The position numbers and the translations under genes were made by a program. The notes beneath the pieces are model-generated. The model ran no database searches. It saw only the letters and a program-made list of their open reading frames with translations, and had not been told where the DNA came from. Positions 5,336 through 5,364 of a stretch of DNA of 5,364 bases are shown here, in pieces (the stretch's first letter is position 1; every line of letters begins with the position of its first letter). The stretch spans positions 1-5,364 of the forward strand of contig URVR01000118.1 in the NCBI GenBank assembly GCA_900551355.1. Reading direction: 5' to 3'. Source of the stretch: an uncultured Eubacteriales bacterium. GTDB lineage: Bacteria > Bacillota > Clostridia > Oscillospirales > Oscillospiraceae.

Positions 5336-5364
5336 CTGTCTCTTATACACATCTCCGAGCCCAC
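5336..5364. other. Illumina Nextera Read 2 adapter, partial (synthetic)
   Basis: CTGTCTCTTATACACATCT (5336-5354) is the inverted Tn5 mosaic end, followed by CCGAGCCCAC (5355-5364), the start of the Nextera Read 2 adapter as read through from the insert. It faces the 1-48 adapter in the arrangement expected for a sequenced library fragment. In the ecfA frame it would add a false tail reading about LCLLYTSPSP. Confidence 0.99.

Overview
The native DNA in this window runs from about 49 to 5335. Both ends are Illumina Nextera (Tn5 tagmentation) adapter: positions 1-48 read as P5 tail, i5 index and Read 1 adapter, and 5336-5364 as the start of the Read 2 adapter. The outermost 77 bases are therefore synthetic, and the first and last genes are cut by the library fragment, not by evolution.

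The insert is GC-rich and gene-dense. Its genes have strong AGGAGG-type ribosome binding sites and mostly GC-ending codons, and the protein set is typical of a strict anaerobe of the Clostridia. A high-GC gut Oscillospiraceae/Ruminococcaceae-type bacterium is my best guess; this is inference from style and gene content, with no marker gene present.

Layout. (1) 49-275 (+): 3' part of a RidA family imine deaminase. (2) 291-323: a perfect 15-bp stem that can end transcription from both sides, between convergent genes. (3) 346-1529 (-): a two-gene unit, first a ferritin-like/rubrerythrin-type di-iron protein, then an HD-domain hydrolase. (4) 1530-1761: an AT-richer divergent intergenic region with a good promoter and several small dyads. 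(5) 1762-3428 (+): an overlapping pair, a SufC-type ATPase and a short SufB/SufD-core scaffold, with no SufS, SufU, SufE or second scaffold gene. This matches the two-component minimal SUF arrangement (called SMS, SmsC-SmsB, in recent literature). (6) 3445-3471: a textbook terminator. (7) 3521 onward (+): a near-consensus promoter, then ecfT and the first ATPase half of ecfA, the shared energising module of an ECF vitamin/micronutrient transporter. The ecfA frame is still open where the insert ends.

Working together: the SufC/SufB pair would build Fe-S clusters, with SufC ATP hydrolysis driving scaffold rearrangement. The divergent ferritin-like gene fits iron or oxidative-stress handling and may share control with it. 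The ecf genes form a separate transcription unit that needs an S-component encoded elsewhere. All gene families here are known. The most interesting items are the minimal SUF pair with its unstudied divergent control region, and the adapter ends, which create recognisable false peptides.
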